Below, piece after piece: positions 17,610-29,750 of a stretch of DNA of 64,000 nucleotides. Positions within the stretch are counted from its first letter, which is position 1, and every line of letters starts with the position of its first letter. Under the pieces are notes generated by a model. The model made no database searches. It saw only the letters and a program-made list of their open reading frames with translations, and was not told where the DNA came from. Source of the stretch: Paraburkholderia sp. D15 (GTDB taxonomy: Bacteria > Pseudomonadota > Gammaproteobacteria > Burkholderiales > Burkholderiaceae); contig NZ_CP110395.1 of assembly GCF_029910215.1 (NCBI RefSeq), forward strand, positions 4,092,001 through 4,156,000, given 5' to 3'. Both the position numbers and the translations under genes were made by a program.

Positions 17610-18605
17610 TCAGAAATTCTTCTTCAAGTCCATGCCCTGATACATCGACGCGACCTGATCGCCATAGCCGTTGAACATCAACGTCTTACGCTTCGGCGTG
17701 AAAAAGCCGTCCTCGCCGATACGCCGCTCGGTCGCCTGACTCCAGCGCGGATGATCGACGTTCGGATTCACGTTCGAATAAAACCCGTATTCGTTCGATG
17801 CATACGTGTTCCAGCTCGTCGCCGGCTGCTTGTCGACAAAGCGGATCTTCACCAGCGATTTCGCGCTCTTGAACCCATACTTCCACGGCACCACGACGCG
17901 AACCGGCGCGCCGTTCTGGTTGGGCAGCACCTGCCCGTAAAGACCCATGGTCAGCAGCGTGAGCGGATTCATCGCCTCGTCCATGCGCAGACCTTCGGAG
18001 TAGGGCCAGTCGAGCACCGGCGTCGACAGCCCCGGCATTTGCGACGGATCGGCCAGCGTGATGAACTGCACGTACTTCGCGTTGCCGGTCGGCTGCACGC
18101 GCTTGATCAATTCGGCGAGCGGCACGCCGATCCACGGAATCACCATCGACCACCCTTCGACGCAGCGCAGCCGATACACCCGTTCCTCCAGTGGCGCGAG
18201 CTTCAGCAATTCGTCGATGTCGTACACCTTCGGATTCTTGATCTCGCCCTCGACGCTCACCTTCCACGGTTGCGGCCGCAATGTGCCCGCGTTTTGCGCG
18301 GGGTCGGATTTGTCGGTGCCGAACTCGTAGAAGTTGTTGTACGTGGTGATGTCCTTGTACGGCGTGATCTTGTCGAGCGCGACGAACTTCGGATTGGTTT
18401 TCGCCACCAGCTTGCGCGCTTTCGGGTCCGGCGACGCGTATGCCGCCAGCGCCTCGCCATTCACGCCGATCAGGCTGCCGAGCGCCAGCGCGCCGGCCGC
18501 CTGCAACACGCGCCGCCGGTTCTCGAACACGCGCCGCGGCGTGATCTCGCTCTGCGCGATGTCGTCGCCTCTGAGTCGAATGCTGTCGCTGCTTTTGATC
18601 CACAT
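17610..18605 (-). CDS. msrP: Protein-methionine-sulfoxide reductase catalytic subunit MsrP (molybdopterin)
   Basis: Periplasmic molybdoenzyme (formerly YedY) that reduces methionine sulfoxide in proteins; 331 residues. A twin-arginine signal is visible ([19 protein letters not shown], about 29-47), fitting Tat export with the cofactor bound. Conserved stretches include [25 protein letters not shown] (the Cys is the Mo ligand), and [17 protein letters not shown]. The ATG at 18605 has AAGGAG seven bases upstream. It forms an operon with msrQ. Confidence 0.95.
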   Translation of the reverse strand: MWIKSSDSIRLRGDDIAQSEITPRRVFENRRRVLQAAGALALGSLIGVNGEALAAYASPDPKARKLVAKTNPKFVALDKITPYKDITTYNNFYEFGTDKSDPAQNAGTLRPQPWKVSVEGEIKNPKVYDIDELLKLAPLEERVYRLRCVEGWSMVIPWIGVPLAELIKRVQPTGNAKYVQFITLADPSQMPGLSTPVLDWPYSEGLRMDEAMNPLTLLTMGLYGQVLPNQNGAPVRVVVPWKYGFKSAKSLVKIRFVDKQPATSWNTYASNEYGFYSNVNPNVDHPRWSQATERRIGEDGFFTPKRKTLMFNGYGDQVASMYQGMDLKKNF

Positions 18606-18749
18606 CGTGCTGCTCCTTGCGGCCTCGCCGGTTTGTCCAGCCCGGGGGCCATGATGGTTGATCGCTGGTTCGTCCGGATTATCCGGCCAGCCATCTTCAG
18701 GTACTCGCAGAACGAACACCCTGGATGCAGCCAATATTCCATCAGCCAT

Positions 18750-18784
18750 AAAAAAACCGCCGGTGCGAAGCACGCGGCGGTTTT
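18750..18784 (-). terminator. Terminator downstream of ccsB
   Basis: AAAACCGCCG / CGCGGCGGTTTT forms the hairpin. On the minus strand it ends in seven T, 24 bases past the ccsB stop. Confidence 0.85.
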
Positions 18785-18807
18785 CAGTCGATTCGAAACG
18801 GCAGAAA

Positions 18808-20025
18808 TTACAGCTTGCCGTAGCTGTGCAAGCCCGACAGGAACATGTTGACGCCGAGGAACGCGAAGGTCGTCACCAGCAGCCCCGTCAACGCCCACCA
18901 TGCCGCGACGGCGCCGCGCAGCCCCTTCATCAAGCGCATATGCAGCCATGCCGCGTAGTTCAGCCACACGATCAGCGCCCATGTTTCCTTCGGGTCCCAG
19001 CTCCAGTAGCCGCCCCAGGCTTCAGCAGCCCACAGCGCGCCGAGAATCGTCGCGATCGTGAAGAATGCGAAGCCGACCGCGATCGACTTGTACATCAGGT
19101 CGTCAAGCACTTCCAGCGGCGGCAGACGGTCGGCCAGCCAACCACGCTCCTTCGCCAGATACGCGACCGACACCATGGCCGACAGCGCAAAACTGCCGTA
19201 ACCGATGAAGTTCGCCGGCACGTGAATCTTCATCCACCAGCTTTGCAGCGCGGGCACGAGCGGCTGGATCTGTTGCGCGTCGCGCGCGACCGAGTACCAC
19301 ATCAGGAAGCCGACGGCCGCGCTGATCACCAGCAACACGAACGCGCCGAGCGCGCGGGTGTTGTAGTGCTGCTCGTAATACAGGTAGAACAGCGCGGTGA
19401 TCAGGCTGAACAGCACGAACACTTCGTACAGGTTCGAAATAGGAATGTGGCCGACGTCCGCGCCGATCAGGTACGACTCGTACCAGCGCACCATCAGGCC
19501 GACAAAACCCATCAGCACCGCCGCCCACGTCATCTTCGAGCCGATCGCGGCGCCGGTCGGCGAACGCGACAGCAAGCCGATCCAGTAGAACACGGTGGCG
19601 AACACGAAGAGCGCGCTCATCCACAGAATCGCGGACTGGCTCGACAGGAAGTATTTGAGGAAGAACGCGTTGTCGGCGCGGGTCAGATCGCCGTGATAGA
19701 TCTGGATGGCCAGCAACGACAGCGCCGCGATACCCACCATCAGCGGGCGCACCGGTTTCCAGCGCCAGCCGAGCACCACGAACACCGGCACCGCGCACAC
19801 CAGCACCAGCTTGTCGTAGTAGTTCATGAACGGGTGGTAGCGCGACAGCGCAAAGCCCGCGCCCGCGACCATCGCGAGGGCGAACAACCAGTCGACGATA
19901 CCGAGCCGTTTCAGGAACGGCCGTTCGTCGAACTGTGCGACGTTCAGTGCATTGAAAGTCTCGCCAGACGACGCTTTTTTCGGGCGCGCGGGCGATGAGG
20001 ATGAGGAAACCTGAGTCAAGTCCAT
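18808..20025 (-). CDS. ccsB: Cytochrome c biogenesis protein CcsB (CcsA/ResC type, System II)
   Basis: Membrane protein of 405 residues that carries and attaches heme to apocytochromes c together with ResB. Eight or so transmembrane helices surround the tryptophan-rich WWD signature [19 protein letters not shown] (near residue 330), which presents heme in the periplasm. Conserved flanking histidines are in [12 protein letters not shown] and NYAAWLHMR. The start at 20025 lies four bases after the resB stop, so the two subunits are translated from one message. Confidence 0.94.
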   Translation of the reverse strand: MDLTQVSSSSSPARPKKASSGETFNALNVAQFDERPFLKRLGIVDWLFALAMVAGAGFALSRYHPFMNYYDKLVLVCAVPVFVVLGWRWKPVRPLMVGIAALSLLAIQIYHGDLTRADNAFFLKYFLSSQSAILWMSALFVFATVFYWIGLLSRSPTGAAIGSKMTWAAVLMGFVGLMVRWYESYLIGADVGHIPISNLYEVFVLFSLITALFYLYYEQHYNTRALGAFVLLVISAAVGFLMWYSVARDAQQIQPLVPALQSWWMKIHVPANFIGYGSFALSAMVSVAYLAKERGWLADRLPPLEVLDDLMYKSIAVGFAFFTIATILGALWAAEAWGGYWSWDPKETWALIVWLNYAAWLHMRLMKGLRGAVAAWWALTGLLVTTFAFLGVNMFLSGLHSYGKL

Positions 20026-20029
20026 GATC

Positions 20030-22240
20030 TTACCGGGTCGAATCTTGTGAGCTTGCGGACGGCGTGCTGCCGTGGCCGGTCTGGCCGGCTCCGCTTGCTT
20101 CGGTGAGTTTGGCGCCCAGAGCGGCGCCGACGGCGTCGCGCGTCTGAACGAACTCTTTTTCGAAGTCGAGCGTTTTACGCGCTGTCGACATCGCCATCAC
20201 GACGTTCGTGCCGTGATCGGTATCTTTGAGCCAGAACCAGAGGCGCCGTTCGCGGACGTAGAACATCGAAAAGATGCCCAACACGAGGAGCAGGCTGCCA
20301 AGATACACGACTTTTTTGCCCGGTGCGCGCGTCAACTGAAATACCGAAGCTTGCACCTGCTTGAATGAGTCGAGCTGCAAGTAGACCGGCGAACCATACA
20401 GAAAGCTGTCGGAAATCGCGTTGATCGAGCTCTGGATGAAGCGGCTCGCGTCCGCGCTGACCGTGGCGGCGGGCTCGCCGAGCCGTTGGCGCGACAGTTG
20501 CCACAGATCCCACGTGGAGCCTTCCAGCATGCGCAGCAGCAAACCAGCCGCCTTTTCCTGCTCGGGCTTCGGCACCGAACGGTCGATAAATGCCGCGATC
20601 GCCTGGAAGCCGCCGGCCGGCTGGCCGTCGGCCAGTTTGACGCTGTTGTCCGCGCCCGCGAAAAGGGTCAGCACGCGTAGCGCGCTTTCCTCGAGATGCT
20701 GCTGCAATTCCGTGTTCGAGCCCGGCACCGAACGCAGCGCGAAACTATGCGCGGCCGCGGTGCGCATAGCTGGATCTTCCAGCGTGGCGCGCAGATTCAT
20801 CCACTCCTTGACCGTGCCGCCGCTGTCGGCGGGAATGCGCAGGTAGCGGAACGGGTCGTCCGGATTCACGCGCATGCCGGCAAGGAACATCTTCTCGCCG
20901 GAAACGTCCACCGGCAGCATGTAGTTGTTGTACTCGCGCGCCTGGCCGTCCTTGTCGCGCACCTTGTATTGCACCGACGGGCCGACGTTGTGCAGATCGA
21001 GCGGATTCGACGACTTCGCGCCGGAGCCGAGCCGTTCGTCGAACGCTTCCTTCAGCGTGCGATGCGCGGCGACGCCGCGGGCATCGGTCTGGCCGCTGCC
21101 GTTCGACACGTTTTCGACGTTGATCGCGCGGAAATCGGTGAACTCCACCGTTTTGCCGTCGGCGAGCGGCGTGGCCGTATTCAACGGCGCATTGCCGCCG
21201 ATCGTGCCGCCGAACGGCGCGGTCTTCGCGCTCGCGCCGGTCATCGGGAAAGCGGTCATCTGCATCTGCGAGCCGCCGTCCTGGAAGCTCGACTGATAGA
21301 TCGACACGCCGTCGTAGGTGAACGGCTTGTTCACCTCGACGCGCGCCGGCACGCGCGCGCCGGTCTTGTGATCGACCACGACGATGTCGCTCGCGAAGAG
21401 CTTCGGCATGCCGGTCGAGTAATAATCGACGATGAACTTGTTCAGCTCGATCGAAAACGGCAGGTCCTGGATCAACGAGCCGTCAGGCTGGTTGAGGATC
21501 GCGGTGGACACGTGCTGACCTTCCGGCACCCACGCATAACCACGGAACGTCAGATTCGACTGCGAAAGACGATGTTCCGGCCCGATCTCGTTGATGACCG
21601 TGTTCGAGCGGATCGGCGTCTTGTCGAACATCCACATCTGCAGCTTGATCGGCAGATTGCTGTCGAGCAGGCCGCCGATACAGATCACGACGATCGCGAG
21701 GTGCGCGGAAATGTAGCCGAATTTCGTCAACGCGCCGCGCTTGGCCGCGATCAGCGTCGCCCCGTCCGACTCGCGCGTGACGAACTTGTAGCCCAGCTTC
21801 GCCGAGAGTTTGCCGAGCACCGCCGAGGTCTGCGCGCGCGTGCCATTCACCGCGAACTCACCCTTGTGATGGAACGCGCGCAGGCTGCCTTCGCGGACCT
21901 TGTCTTTCCAGCTCTTCGCGTCGGCGAGCATCTTGGGCGCGTTACGGATCACGCACAGCGACACCGACACCATCAGGAAGCCGAGAATCAGCATGAACCA
22001 CCACGAGCTGTACACCGTGTACAAACTCAGCGAGCGGAAGATGTCCGCCCAGAACGGGCCGAACTGATTGACGTAGTTGGGGTACGGATCGTCCTGCGTG
22101 AGGACGGTACCGATAATGCTGGCAATAGACAGAATCACGAGCAACGCGATGGCGAAACGCATCGAACTCAACACTTCGACGACATTGCGCACAAGGCGGC
22201 TGCTCGACTTCGACTGCAAACCCGACGTGGTGACGCTCAT
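20030..22240 (-). CDS. resB: Cytochrome c biogenesis protein ResB (System II)
   Basis: A 736-residue membrane partner of CcsB in System II cytochrome c maturation. N-terminal helices (MRFAIALLVILSIASIIGTVL, with SLYTVYSSWWFMLILGFLMV after it) and FGYISAHLAIVVICIGGLLDS precede a large periplasmic domain. A last helix, KVVYLGSLLLVLGIFSMFYV, carries it back to the cytoplasm. Family motifs include SSWWF and the SIYQSSFQDGG region. GGAG lies six bases before the ATG. The C-terminus is Gly/Ser-rich and probably disordered. Confidence 0.93.
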   Translation of the reverse strand: MSVTTSGLQSKSSSRLVRNVVEVLSSMRFAIALLVILSIASIIGTVLTQDDPYPNYVNQFGPFWADIFRSLSLYTVYSSWWFMLILGFLMVSVSLCVIRNAPKMLADAKSWKDKVREGSLRAFHHKGEFAVNGTRAQTSAVLGKLSAKLGYKFVTRESDGATLIAAKRGALTKFGYISAHLAIVVICIGGLLDSNLPIKLQMWMFDKTPIRSNTVINEIGPEHRLSQSNLTFRGYAWVPEGQHVSTAILNQPDGSLIQDLPFSIELNKFIVDYYSTGMPKLFASDIVVVDHKTGARVPARVEVNKPFTYDGVSIYQSSFQDGGSQMQMTAFPMTGASAKTAPFGGTIGGNAPLNTATPLADGKTVEFTDFRAINVENVSNGSGQTDARGVAAHRTLKEAFDERLGSGAKSSNPLDLHNVGPSVQYKVRDKDGQAREYNNYMLPVDVSGEKMFLAGMRVNPDDPFRYLRIPADSGGTVKEWMNLRATLEDPAMRTAAAHSFALRSVPGSNTELQQHLEESALRVLTLFAGADNSVKLADGQPAGGFQAIAAFIDRSVPKPEQEKAAGLLLRMLEGSTWDLWQLSRQRLGEPAATVSADASRFIQSSINAISDSFLYGSPVYLQLDSFKQVQASVFQLTRAPGKKVVYLGSLLLVLGIFSMFYVRERRLWFWLKDTDHGTNVVMAMSTARKTLDFEKEFVQTRDAVGAALGAKLTEASGAGQTGHGSTPSASSQDSTR

Positions 22241-22260
22241 TCAAACTCCGACTGAACAGC

Positions 22261-22307
22261 AAAAAAGGGTGAAGGGCTGTCGTAGGCACGACGCCCTCAC
22301 CCTTTTC
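22261..22307 (-). terminator. Terminator between cytochrome c4 and resB
   Basis: A long stem (AGGGTGAAGGGC paired with GCCCTCACCCT, one bulge) ends in six T on the minus strand. It separates the cytochrome gene from resB, which starts 21 bases later, so resB may depend on read-through or on a promoter I cannot see. Confidence 0.8.
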
Positions 22308-22374
22308 TTGTTTTGTCCCGGCCTCGATGGGCCGGTTGCACTTGACAATCAAATGCGAACTTGCGGATATCTTA

Positions 22375-23028
22375 TTAGTGCAAGCCCGCGATGTAATCCG
22401 CTACCGCCTTAATCTCACTATCCGACAACCGTGTGGCAATGGCATGCATCGGCTCGTTGTTGTTGCGCGCGCCCGGGCCTTGTGTGAACGCGGTCAACTG
22501 CGCCACCGTGTATTCGGCCCATTGCCCCGACAGACGAGGATACTGAGACGGAATGCCCTGACCGGTCGGACCGTGGCAGCTCGCGCAGGCCGGCACGCCC
22601 TTGTCGGCAATCCCGCCGCGGTAGATCTTCTGACCGAGCGGCACCGTGTCCTTGTTATGTGCGTAACCGGGCTTCGGCGTCTGCGTCGAGAAATACGCGG
22701 CGACGTTGACCATATCCTGATCGGATAGCGCCGCCGCCATGCCCGCCATGATCGCATTGTTACGGGCAGGCTGCTTCGCGCCGGGCTGGATCTTGAAGTC
22801 CTTGAGTTGCTTGACGAGATATTCCGGGTGCTGACCCGCCAGCTTCGGATACGCGCCGCCGGCGCTGTTGCCGTCGGCCCCGTGGCACGACGCGCATACC
22901 TGCACCGCGATTGCCTGCCCCCGATTGACGTCCGGCTTCACCGGATCTGCTGCTCGTGCCTGAATTGCCAAACCAGAAAGACCTGCCGCTACCTGAATCA
23001 CCATCAGAGTCTTGCTCAGTCGATTCAT
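22375..23028 (-). CDS. Diheme cytochrome c4
   Basis: A 217-residue exported electron carrier with two class I cytochrome domains. The signal peptide is about 1-26 (ending AIQARA). Heme sites are CASCH at 45-49 and again at 148-152. Downstream methionines (MAGMAAALSD and EPMHAIATRLSD) are the probable sixth ligands. The ATG at 23028 gives a normal signal peptide and has AGGGTG upstream; the longer in-frame extension to 23151 does not resemble the family. It lies beside the resB/ccsB pair that matures it. Confidence 0.93.
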   Translation of the reverse strand: MNRLSKTLMVIQVAAGLSGLAIQARAADPVKPDVNRGQAIAVQVCASCHGADGNSAGGAYPKLAGQHPEYLVKQLKDFKIQPGAKQPARNNAIMAGMAAALSDQDMVNVAAYFSTQTPKPGYAHNKDTVPLGQKIYRGGIADKGVPACASCHGPTGQGIPSQYPRLSGQWAEYTVAQLTAFTQGPGARNNNEPMHAIATRLSDSEIKAVADYIAGLH

Positions 23029-23213
23029 TCGCACACCCTGTCTCGTCTTGTGGGATTTATTAGAGAGCCCCAATCCTGACACCTCGCGCCAGGCCCCCCG
23101 AAGGGGCAAAAAAACATGGGACGGCCCCGCGTTTTCTTGAAGGTTTTGCAAACAGCGACAGCGACCGACTCACCCTCGACAGGCCGCCAAGGCACGCGGG
23201 CAGGCCTCCTCAG

Positions 23214-23242
23214 GTTTTCAGTAAACCATCGTATTGTACAAT
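23214..23242 (+). promoter_or_regulatory. Probable engB promoter with central palindrome
   Basis: TTTTCA (23214-23219), a 17-base spacer and TACAAT (23237-23242) form a plausible plus-strand promoter. The -10 lies in the palindrome ATTGTACAAT (23233-23242), which also gives TACAAT on the minus strand, towards cytochrome c4. Confidence 0.45.
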
Positions 23243-23324
23243 AACTCGCTAATCGCTAAGACGCCAGTCGGGCTTGACCCGTCCCCACTCCGGGTTCCCC
23301 GGCGTCTCGAATCCTGGCCTGATC

Positions 23325-25225
<1,901 letters not shown>

Positions 25226-25276
25226 TGTGCTGATCACGCTGCGGGCTTTGAGAGGCTCGCAGTGTGGGGATTAATA

Positions 25277-25317
25277 AAACGGAGGCGCGATCTTGGGGTC
25301 GCGCCTCCGTTTTTTTT
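25277..25317 (+). terminator. Terminator downstream of hemB
   Basis: The 12-base stem ACGGAGGCGCGA / TCGCGCCTCCGT is followed by eight T on the plus strand. Confidence 0.9.
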
Positions 25318-25507
25318 GTGTGTCGTAGCGGGCAGGTTGGTGGTTTCGCCGCTTAGTCGCGTCAGAAGCGGCGACGTCGCCCTGACGAGCGGCGTTGCTG
25401 AATGTCACCGATTGCGCTGGTGTGTTCGTTTGGCGTTACATCGGATGCCGCATCGGAAACGATGCCTGCCGCTTCGTGTCGCGGCATCGCTGCGACGATT
25501 CGCTCAA

Positions 25508-27532
25508 TCAGGCGCCCGGCGCGCTCACCCGATCCAGACTGCGCAGAAACTTATCCGCCGACTCGTAGCCGACGACCCGCAGCACTTCCTTACCGCCGTG
25601 ATCGAAGAAAATAATCCCGGGCGGCCCAAACAAACCGAAACGCTTGAGCAGCGTCTGATCATTCGCGTTGTTCGCCGTAACGTCGGCACGTAGCAAATTC
25701 ATTTGCTTCAGTTTGGCCTGGACGCGCGGGTCGCTGAAGGTCAGCTTCTCCATCTCCTTGCAGCTGACACACCAGTCCGCATAGAAATCGAGCATGGCGG
25801 GCTGTGCGGCCGTTTTGACGGCTTCGTCGAGTTCGGTGGAAGAGCGAACCGGGGCAAAAGTCAAAGCGTCCTGTGACGCCGTTTCCGCCCGCCCTGACAC
25901 GTTGTCGCCTGCCGACGCACCGCGTGCGGCCAGTACGGCAAGGGGCTTCAGCGGATCCGAAGAACCGGCGGCAAGACCGACCAGCAGCACAGCCGCCCAG
26001 ATGGCGAGCGCCGCGCCGATCCCGCGGCTCAGCCGACGCCAGATCGAAGCCTCCGCCCCCAGCGTCGAAAACAGTCCGAGCGATGCCGCCGCGATCAGCA
26101 GCCAGAGCGCGCTCAACAGCATGGTCGCGCCCGCACCGAGCACCGGCCAGACGATCCACAGCGCGGCCGCGAGCAGCACGACGCCGAAGAACACCTTCAC
26201 GCTGTCCATCCACGCGCCGGCACGCGGCAGAAATGTGCCGGCGCCGAGACCGAGAATCAGCAGCGGCACGCCAAGGCCCAAGCCCATCGCGAACAGCGCG
26301 GCGCCGCCGAGCACGGCGTCGCCGGTATGCGCGATGAACGCGAGCACGGCGAAAAGCGGCGCGGTCATGCACGCGCCGACAACCAGTGCCGACAATGCGC
26401 CCATCACGGCGACGGCGGCGAACTTACCGCCGGAACGCCCGGTCGATGCGCGCGACACCCCATCCTGCCAGCGCTGCGGCAAGGCGATATCGACGCCGGC
26501 TATCAGTGTCAACGCAAAGACTGTGAGCAGCACGCCGAATGCGCCGAGTACCCAGGGATTCTGCAACCACGCGCCCAAGCTTTGGCCGACGAGCGCGGCG
26601 GCGATGCCCAGCACCGTGTACACAAGCGCCATGCCGATCACGTACGCCAGCGACAGCGCGAAGCCGCGAGCGCGCGTCACCCGCGCACCTTCGCCGATGA
26701 TGATCGCGGACAGGATCGGGATCATCGGATATGAGCACGGCAACAAGCTCAGGACGGCGCCGGCGACAAAATAGAGCCCGATGATCGCGAAGAATCCGCC
26801 GCCTTGCAGTAGCGACTGGGCGTAGTCGGCGCTGGTGGCGCGCTCGTACCAGGGCGCCGCGTCGGAAGATGCGGTGGATGTTCCGCCAGCGGATGCAGCG
26901 GGCTGTACGGCGGCTGATGATTGCGCGTCAGTAGCATTTGCGCTGCTGCTTGCGGCGCCGCTGAGGAGCTTATTGGCTTTGCTCATCGCAGGTGCAGTCG
27001 ACACGCCAGGCTCGGCAGCAGACGACTGCGCAGCGCTGTTGTTCGCCGCTGCACTCACAGCCGGCTGCAAAGCCTCACCACTGACGTGATAGACCCGCTC
27101 CATCGGCGGATAGCAAATGCCGGCATCGGCACAGCCTTGCGACGTCACGGCGAGATCGAACGGGCCGGCCGCCTGCTTGACCGGGATGCGGATCGTGAGC
27201 TCGTTACGATACGTCTCGACATTCTTGTTGAAGGTCTGATCGAACTTCACATGCCCCGGCGGCAACAGCGGCTCGCCGATCGTCGTCGTGCCGTTACGCG
27301 TCGCGAAAGCAAAGCGCTCGCGGTACATGTAGTAGCCATCCGCGATCTTGTAGGTCACGTCGACTTCGCCCGGCTTTTCCGTCGCGCTGAATTTGAACGC
27401 GACCGCAGGGTCGAGGAAGTCGTCCGACGCATGGGCGAGCGTGCCGAATTGGGCTACGGCAATCAGACTGGCGAACAGGAAGAACACCGCGCGCAGCGTG
27501 TGACGCATGCGTCGGTCGAGACGGTTAAACAT
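25508..27532 (-). CDS. dsbD: Thiol:disulfide interchange protein DsbD
   Basis: Carries reducing power from cytoplasmic thioredoxin across the membrane to DsbC/DsbG and cytochrome c maturation; 674 residues. The signal peptide is 1-35 (ending TLAHA). The periplasmic alpha domain has the Cys pair in SQGCADAGICYPP. A Ser/Ala-rich linker leads to an eight-helix domain with one cysteine in LLPCSYPM and its partner in GACMTAPLF. The C-terminal thioredoxin domain has CVSC in DFYADWCVSCKEME. The ATG at 27532 overlaps the end of cutA by eight bases; no clear ribosome binding site is seen, so coupling to cutA is likely. Confidence 0.94.
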   Translation of the reverse strand: MFNRLDRRMRHTLRAVFFLFASLIAVAQFGTLAHASDDFLDPAVAFKFSATEKPGEVDVTYKIADGYYMYRERFAFATRNGTTTIGEPLLPPGHVKFDQTFNKNVETYRNELTIRIPVKQAAGPFDLAVTSQGCADAGICYPPMERVYHVSGEALQPAVSAAANNSAAQSSAAEPGVSTAPAMSKANKLLSGAASSSANATDAQSSAAVQPAASAGGTSTASSDAAPWYERATSADYAQSLLQGGGFFAIIGLYFVAGAVLSLLPCSYPMIPILSAIIIGEGARVTRARGFALSLAYVIGMALVYTVLGIAAALVGQSLGAWLQNPWVLGAFGVLLTVFALTLIAGVDIALPQRWQDGVSRASTGRSGGKFAAVAVMGALSALVVGACMTAPLFAVLAFIAHTGDAVLGGAALFAMGLGLGVPLLILGLGAGTFLPRAGAWMDSVKVFFGVVLLAAALWIVWPVLGAGATMLLSALWLLIAAASLGLFSTLGAEASIWRRLSRGIGAALAIWAAVLLVGLAAGSSDPLKPLAVLAARGASAGDNVSGRAETASQDALTFAPVRSSTELDEAVKTAAQPAMLDFYADWCVSCKEMEKLTFSDPRVQAKLKQMNLLRADVTANNANDQTLLKRFGLFGPPGIIFFDHGGKEVLRVVGYESADKFLRSLDRVSAPGA

Positions 27533-27857
27533 GGAGAGGACGTTGGGTTTCTGCGGCGATCCACTGGCCGTACGCGGCGGATGCCGTCGCCCGCCACGAG
27601 AGGATTTCCGGCGTGTCGTAGGGATGTTGCGTCTGAATGAACTGCTCGAGTTCGGCGGCACGTGCGGCACTAGTCTTGAACAGCAACTGGATCTCTTGCG
27701 CCGACTCGATCGCGCCTTGCCAGTGATAGCTCGACTGCACGGCACCGAGTTGCGTGACGCACGCGCAGAGGCGGGCGGCCAGCGCATCCGTGGCAAGCTT
27801 TTGGGCGACGGCTGCATCCGGAACCGTGGTGAGAATCAAGGTCACATTCAGGCTCAC
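27525..27857 (-). CDS. cutA: Divalent-cation tolerance protein CutA
   Basis: A small trimeric cytoplasmic protein of about 110 residues, linked to copper tolerance in E. coli and often next to dsbD. Family motifs: LILTTVPDAAVAQKLA, ARLCACVTQLG, SSYHWQGAIESAQEIQLLFKT, and HPYDTPEILSW. No ATG is available. GTG at 27857 is preferred because GGAG lies six bases upstream; a TTG four codons earlier overlaps that site. The end overlaps dsbD by eight bases. Confidence 0.92.
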   Translation of the reverse strand: MSLNVTLILTTVPDAAVAQKLATDALAARLCACVTQLGAVQSSYHWQGAIESAQEIQLLFKTSAARAAELEQFIQTQHPYDTPEILSWRATASAAYGQWIAAETQRPLHV

Positions 27858-28040
27858 AACAGACTCCAACGACGCACGATTCGGGAGCCGTTATCGTATC
27901 ACCTAGCCCGGCGCTCCCGCCGCCGAGCCCACAGCCGGCTAGCCGTGCGATCCGGGGCATTTCGCCGCAGTCGTGTTGGTGCGACAAAGTCAGTGCGACA
28001 AATCGCGTTCCGCGTCGTCGAGTTTTCCGTCGCCGCAAAT

Positions 28041-28068
28041 AAAAAAGCCAGGCAGTGTGCCTGGCTTT
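28041..28068 (-). terminator. Terminator of the alpha operon after rplQ
   Basis: AGCCAGGCA / TGCCTGGCT forms the stem; the minus strand then has six T. It lies 17 bases past the rplQ stop. Confidence 0.9.
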
Positions 28069-28085
28069 CTCTTGATGCTTAAAGC

Positions 28086-28478
28086 TTACTCAGCTTCTTG
28101 CACTTCAACTTCTTCAACTTCCGGACGGTCGAGCAGTTCGACCAGTGCCATCGGTGCGTTGTCGCCGACGCGGAAGCCGAACTTCAGCACGCGCAGGTAG
28201 CCGCCCGGACGGGTCGCGTAACGCGGGCCCAGCACTTCGAACAGCTTCGTGACCGAGTCACGATCGCGCAGGCGATTGAACGCCAGACGACGATTTGCCA
28301 GCGACGGCTTCTTGCCGAGCGTGATCAGCGGCTCGACAACTTTACGGAGTTCTTTTGCTTTCGGCAGCGTGGTCTTGATGACTTCGTGCTCGATCAGCGA
28401 GTTCGACATATTACGGAGCATTGCCAGACGGTGGCTGCTCGTGCGGTTCAGTTTCCGCAGACCATGACGGTGACGCAT
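28086..28478 (-). CDS. rplQ: 50S ribosomal protein L17
   Basis: A 130-residue protein of the large subunit near the exit tunnel. [17 protein letters not shown] and [25 protein letters not shown] are the family signature. It ends in a Glu-rich tail. It is the last gene of the alpha cluster, but it is separated from rpoA by 170 bases containing a terminator-like hairpin. AAGGA lies before its ATG. Confidence 0.97.
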   Translation of the reverse strand: MRHRHGLRKLNRTSSHRLAMLRNMSNSLIEHEVIKTTLPKAKELRKVVEPLITLGKKPSLANRRLAFNRLRDRDSVTKLFEVLGPRYATRPGGYLRVLKFGFRVGDNAPMALVELLDRPEVEEVEVQEAE

Positions 28479-28563
28479 GTTAATTCCTTAGATTCAAAGT
28501 TTTGGTCCAGCTCTTCTATCGCGCTCGATCTATCTGGGATAGCGAGTGCACGGGCCGGTAGTT

Positions 28564-28605
28564 AAAAAAGACAAGACGCGGATTTTAAAGGAAAATCCGC
28601 GTCTT
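28564..28605 (-). terminator. Terminator-like hairpin between rpoA and rplQ
   Basis: A perfect 14-base stem (28573-28586 with 28592-28605) on a five-base loop is followed on the minus strand by TTGTCTTTTTT. It may end or attenuate transcription before rplQ, or act as a processing site. Confidence 0.7.
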
Positions 28606-28648
28606 TGCCAGTGCAGCGGCGGGTTCTGACCCGGGACGACTTGCCGAT

Positions 28649-29626
28649 TTACTTGTCCAACCCTGCGGGCGGCCAGTTTTCCAGCTTCATGCCGAGCGTC
28701 AAACCACGCGACGCCAGTACTTCCTTGATTTCGTTCAGCGACTTGCGGCCCAGATTCGGCGTCTTGAGCAGCTCGTTTTCCGTACGCTGGATCAGGTCGC
28801 CGATGTAGTAAATGTTCTCAGCCTTCAGGCAGTTCGCGGAACGAACCGTGAGTTCGAGATCATCCACCGGACGCAGCAGGATCGGGTCGATCTGCGGCGC
28901 GCGCGACGGCGCTTCAGCCGTTGCCTCGGTGCCTTCCAGCGCAGCGAACACCGACAGTTGATCAACCAGAATGCGCGCCGATTGACGGATCGCTTCTTCC
29001 GGCGAAATCACACCGTTGGTTTCGATATTCATCACGAGCTTGTCGAGGTCGGTACGCTGTTCGACGCGAGCGCTTTCGACGGCGTAGCTCACACGGCGAA
29101 CCGGCGAGAACGACGCGTCCAGTACGATACGGCCGATGATCTTGGCCGACTCTTCGCCATAACGACGCACATTGCCCGGCACATAGCCGCGGCCCTTCTC
29201 GATCTTGATCTGAACGTCGAGCTTACCGCCCTTCGACAGATGCGCAATCACGTGATCAGGGTTGATCACTTCGCAATCGTGTGCGAGTTCGATGTCGCCA
29301 GCGGTGACAACGCCTTCGCCTTCCTTGCGCAGCGTAACCGTCACTTCGTCACGGTTATGCAGCTTGAAGACCACGCCCTTCAGGTTCAACAACAGGTTGA
29401 CCACGTCCTCTTGCACACCGTCGAGCGTCGAATACTCGTGCACGACGCCTGCGATCGTCACTTCGGTCGGCGCGTAGCCCACCATCGACGACAACAGCAC
29501 GCGCCGAAGCGCGTTACCCAAGGTGTGGCCGTAACCGCGTTCAAACGGTTCCATGACCACTTTCGCGTGGCTCTCGCCAAGCGATTCAACTGCGATGATC
29601 TTGGGCTTCAACAAACTGGTTTGCAT
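28649..29626 (-). CDS. rpoA: DNA-directed RNA polymerase alpha subunit
   Basis: A 325-residue protein that dimerises to start RNA polymerase assembly. The N-terminal domain (to about 230) has [21 protein letters not shown] and the C-terminal domain (from about 245) has the helix-hairpin-helix [18 protein letters not shown] that contacts UP elements and activators. Residue [10 protein letters not shown] is typical. It follows rpsD after 124 bases in the alpha cluster. Confidence 0.98.
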   Translation of the reverse strand: MQTSLLKPKIIAVESLGESHAKVVMEPFERGYGHTLGNALRRVLLSSMVGYAPTEVTIAGVVHEYSTLDGVQEDVVNLLLNLKGVVFKLHNRDEVTVTLRKEGEGVVTAGDIELAHDCEVINPDHVIAHLSKGGKLDVQIKIEKGRGYVPGNVRRYGEESAKIIGRIVLDASFSPVRRVSYAVESARVEQRTDLDKLVMNIETNGVISPEEAIRQSARILVDQLSVFAALEGTEATAEAPSRAPQIDPILLRPVDDLELTVRSANCLKAENIYYIGDLIQRTENELLKTPNLGRKSLNEIKEVLASRGLTLGMKLENWPPAGLDK

Positions 29627-29750
29627 AGGTTTTCCTTTTCAATACCCTCGGCTCGTTACACCGATAAGGCTGACCGGTAACAACCTGAAAATAAACAGCC
29701 GGAACGCCCCGTTGCGCAACGCAATCGGGGAGCCCCGGCCGTTAATCCGA

